From Microbacterium sp. (GTDB lineage: Bacteria > Actinomycetota > Actinomycetes > Actinomycetales > Microbacteriaceae): DNA of 6,895 bases. The translations under genes were made by a program, and so were the position numbers. Every line of letters begins with the position of its first letter. Position 1 is the stretch's first letter. The stretch spans positions 1-6,895 of the forward strand of contig QFPD01000111.1 in NCBI GenBank assembly GCA_003248845.1, read 5' to 3'. The notes under the pieces are model-generated. The model was not told where the DNA came from and did no database searches. It saw only the letters and a list, made by a program, of their open reading frames with translations. Positions 5,579-6,895 of this stretch are shown here, one piece after another.

Positions 5579-6685
5579 TCACTTGATCAGGTCGATCGCG
5601 GCGAGCGACTTCGTGCGCAGGTCGTCCGAGATGGGGGCGCTGCCCGCATTCTCGGCGGCCGACTTCTGACCGGCCTCGCTGACGGCGGTCTGGAAGAACG
5701 CCTTCGTGAGAGCCGCGACGTTCTCGTCCTCGTACTGCTCGCAGCCGATCAGGTAGCTGACGAGGAGCACGGGGTAGGCGCCCGCGGCGGTCGTGGTGCG
5801 GTCGATCTTGAAGGCGAGGTCGCCCGCGGTGCGGCCGGACTCGATCGCGGAGGCATCCAGCGTCTTCGACGCGCCCTCGGCGGAGTGCTCGACGAACTCC
5901 GAGCCGACCTTGACGGCGACCGACGAGATGCCGGTGGCCTGCGACGAGTCGGCGTAGCCGATCGAACCCTCGCCGGCCTTGACGGCCTCGACGACGCCGG
6001 AGGTCTTCTCCGCGGCCTCGCCGACGACGCCGGCCGGCCACTCCTCGACCGAACCCCAGGTCCAGACATCCTTCGCATTCGCCGACAGGTAGTCGGTGAA
6101 GTTGCCCGTCGTGCCCGACTTGTCGGAGCGGTGCACGGGGTTGATCGCGAGGTCGGGGAGGGTCGCGCCGGAGTTGTCCGCGGCGATGGCCGGGTCGTTC
6201 CACTTCGTGATGGTGCCCGCGAAGATGCCCGCGACGGTCTTCGCGTCGAGGTTCAGCGAATCGACGCCCGGGACGTTGAAGATGATCGCGATGGGCGAGA
6301 TGTAGGCGGGGATCTCGACGATGCCCGAGTCGGCCGCGCACGCGCCGAAACCGCCCTTGGCGATCTCGTCGACCTTGAACGCGCGGTCCGAGCCGGCGAA
6401 GTTGATCGCGCCGGCGAGGAACGACTCGCGGCCCGTGCCCGAACCGGCCGGGTCGTAGTTGAGGACGACGTCGGGGTTCGCCTGGTTGAATTCGGCGGTC
6501 CACGACTGGATGGCGACCTGCTGGGAGGAGGCGCCCTGGCCGGTCAGCGAGCCGGACAGCGCGGGACCCGCGGAGGCCGTCTCGGACGGTGCGGTGGTGC
6601 CACCTTCGTTGGCCGCACAGGCGGTGAGGGTGAGGGCCGCGACGGCGGCGACAGCGCCCAGCTGGGCGATGCGGGAGATCTTCAC
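5579..6685 (-). CDS. pstS: Phosphate ABC transporter substrate-binding lipoprotein PstS
   Basis: This 368-residue receptor catches phosphate outside the cell and delivers it to PstCA. A lipoprotein signal is clear: positive KISR start, hydrophobic stretch 9-20, and lipobox LTAC with C23 as the lipidated residue, then a Gly/Thr/Ser/Ala-rich linker to about 42. Family motifs follow: LTGQGASSQQ (47-56), DPAGSGTGRESF (78-89), INFAGSDRAF (94-103), AIIFNVPGV (133-141), GIFAGTITKWNDP (153-165) and the phosphate-contact loop HRSDKSGTTGNFTDYL (185-200). Length is similar to E. coli PstS (346). Translation starts at GTG 6685, with AAGGA six bases upstream. It is the first gene of the operon and lies behind a PHO box promoter, so induction by phosphate starvation is expected. 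Confidence 0.97.
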   Translation of the reverse strand: MKISRIAQLGAVAAVAALTLTACAANEGGTTAPSETASAGPALSGSLTGQGASSQQVAIQSWTAEFNQANPDVVLNYDPAGSGTGRESFLAGAINFAGSDRAFKVDEIAKGGFGACAADSGIVEIPAYISPIAIIFNVPGVDSLNLDAKTVAGIFAGTITKWNDPAIAADNSGATLPDLAINPVHRSDKSGTTGNFTDYLSANAKDVWTWGSVEEWPAGVVGEAAEKTSGVVEAVKAGEGSIGYADSSQATGISSVAVKVGSEFVEHSAEGASKTLDASAIESGRTAGDLAFKIDRTTTAAGAYPVLLVSYLIGCEQYEDENVAALTKAFFQTAVSEAGQKSAAENAGSAPISDDLRTKSLAAIDLIK

Positions 6686-6703
6686 TGTGAGTCCTTCACT
6701 GTG
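6680..6703 (-). repeat. Direct repeat CACAGTGAAG spanning the pstS ribosome site and start
   Basis: On the minus strand CACAGTGAAG occurs at 6694-6703 and again at 6680-6689, offset by 14 bases. The first copy supplies most of the Shine-Dalgarno (GAAGGA) and the second contains the GTG start codon. The first copy also has a GTG that would open a five-codon frame ending in a TGA overlapping the pstS GTG. A small duplication is the simplest reading. Confidence 0.5.
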
Positions 6704-6762
6704 TTGGAGATGATCGGGTGATCTGCCCTGGTGCGGGGCACGTTCGTGACGGTAGACACCGA

Positions 6763-6791
6763 CTCTTACGAGAGTGCGCTGTCCGGGTGAA
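6763..6791 (-). promoter_or_regulatory. Likely pstS promoter (-35 TTCACC, -10 TAAGAG)
   Basis: On the minus strand TTCACC (6786-6791) and TAAGAG (6763-6768) are separated by 17 bases. Each is a partial match to the housekeeping consensus (4 of 6 and 3 of 6), as expected of a promoter needing an activator. The -35 hexamer is part of the downstream unit of the PHO box. A small dyad ACTCT (6762-6766) with AGAGT (6771-6775) covers the -10. Transcription would start near 6756, leaving a leader of about 70 bases. The start point is inferred. Confidence 0.5.
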
Positions 6792-6803
6792 CGACAGGTG
6801 AAC
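6782..6803 (-). promoter_or_regulatory. PHO box (PhoP-type direct repeat) of the pst operon
   Basis: On the minus strand two 11-base units start with GTTCACC: GTTCACCTGTC, read from 6803 to 6793, and GTTCACCCGGA, read from 6792 to 6782. Direct repeats of 11 bases with a conserved GTTCACC-like head are the established binding pattern of PhoP in Streptomyces and relatives. The downstream unit overlaps the -35, the usual place for activation of pstS. I expect PhoR-PhoP dependent induction under low phosphate. Confidence 0.8.
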
Positions 6804-6867
6804 GCCCTTCGGATGGCGGGAGGCGCCGTGAGACGGTGAGAGGCGTTGTCGCGGGGGCGGGTGGCGT

Positions 6868-6889
6868 GTTTGCCGACGGTTCACTCGCG
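6868..6889 (+). promoter_or_regulatory. Possible second PHO box facing the opposite direction
   Basis: On the + strand GTTCACTCGCG (6879-6889) agrees with every position of the Streptomyces 11-base PHO unit consensus as I know it (GKTCAYYYRSG). The adjacent upstream 11 bases, GTTTGCCGACG (6868-6878), agree at 8 of 11. Its direction is opposite to the pst operon, so it would serve a divergent gene beyond the right edge. A single perfect unit with one weak neighbour is suggestive only. Confidence 0.4.
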
Positions 6890-6895
6890 GGGCCT

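Noticed and set aside
5126..6721. A 531-codon + strand open frame opposite pstS and pstC
   Set aside because: The product is Arg/Gly/Asp-rich and lies antisense to genes with full family signatures; it arises from the G/C third-position bias of those genes.
6696..6884. A 62-codon minus-strand open frame upstream of pstS
   Set aside because: It covers the PHO box and promoter, has an Arg/His/Pro/Ser-rich product and no ribosome site, so it is not a credible gene.
1..6895. CRISPR array, tRNA or rRNA genes
   Set aside because: No regularly spaced repeats, tRNA-like cloverleaf or conserved rRNA stretch was seen on either strand.

Overview
The window comes from a high-GC actinobacterium. Codons end almost always in G or C, GTG starts are used, pabC appears to be leaderless, and the pst promoter carries an actinomycete-type PHO box. 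Protein style suggests Microbacteriaceae, probably Microbacterium or a close relative. That assignment is by recognition, not by a database search.

Layout from left to right: (1) bases 2-274, the C-terminal end of an unrecognised + strand gene; (2) a 176-bp gap with a leaderless promoter, then pabC (451-1335, +), a 4-amino-4-deoxychorismate lyase-like PLP enzyme of folate synthesis; (3) an accessory island at about 1367-2505, with a minus-strand gene for an AbiEi-type winged-helix plus DUF559 (Vsr-like nuclease fold) protein at 1505-2326, bracketed by two inverted copies of a 74-bp double-stem palindromic element; (4) the minus-strand phosphate uptake operon pstS-pstC-pstA-pstB (6685 down to 2565); (5) the pstS control region (6686-6895), with a PHO box over the -35 and a possible second, opposite-facing PHO box at the window edge.

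The pst genes encode a complete high-affinity phosphate ABC importer: lipoprotein receptor PstS, permeases PstC and PstA, and ATPase PstB. The order follows transcription, and phoU is not in the window. A perfect 15-bp-stem hairpin lies just after the pstS stop, which fits a much higher level of pstS message than of pstCAB. Downstream of pstB lie a C-rich (rut-like) tract and then one copy of the palindromic element.

The least explained feature is the DUF559 gene with its inverted pair of 74-bp elements. Each has 9-bp outer arms and 10-bp inner arms separated by 8-nt linkers, with a 20-nt variable loop. Length and spacing are identical in both copies, while loop and linkers have diverged. Two DnaA-box-like sites lie upstream of the gene. 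The arrangement recalls REP/RAYT or MITE-like systems. A rival reading is that the elements are structured 3' ends of pabC and pstB, because both copies face their upstream gene in the same orientation.
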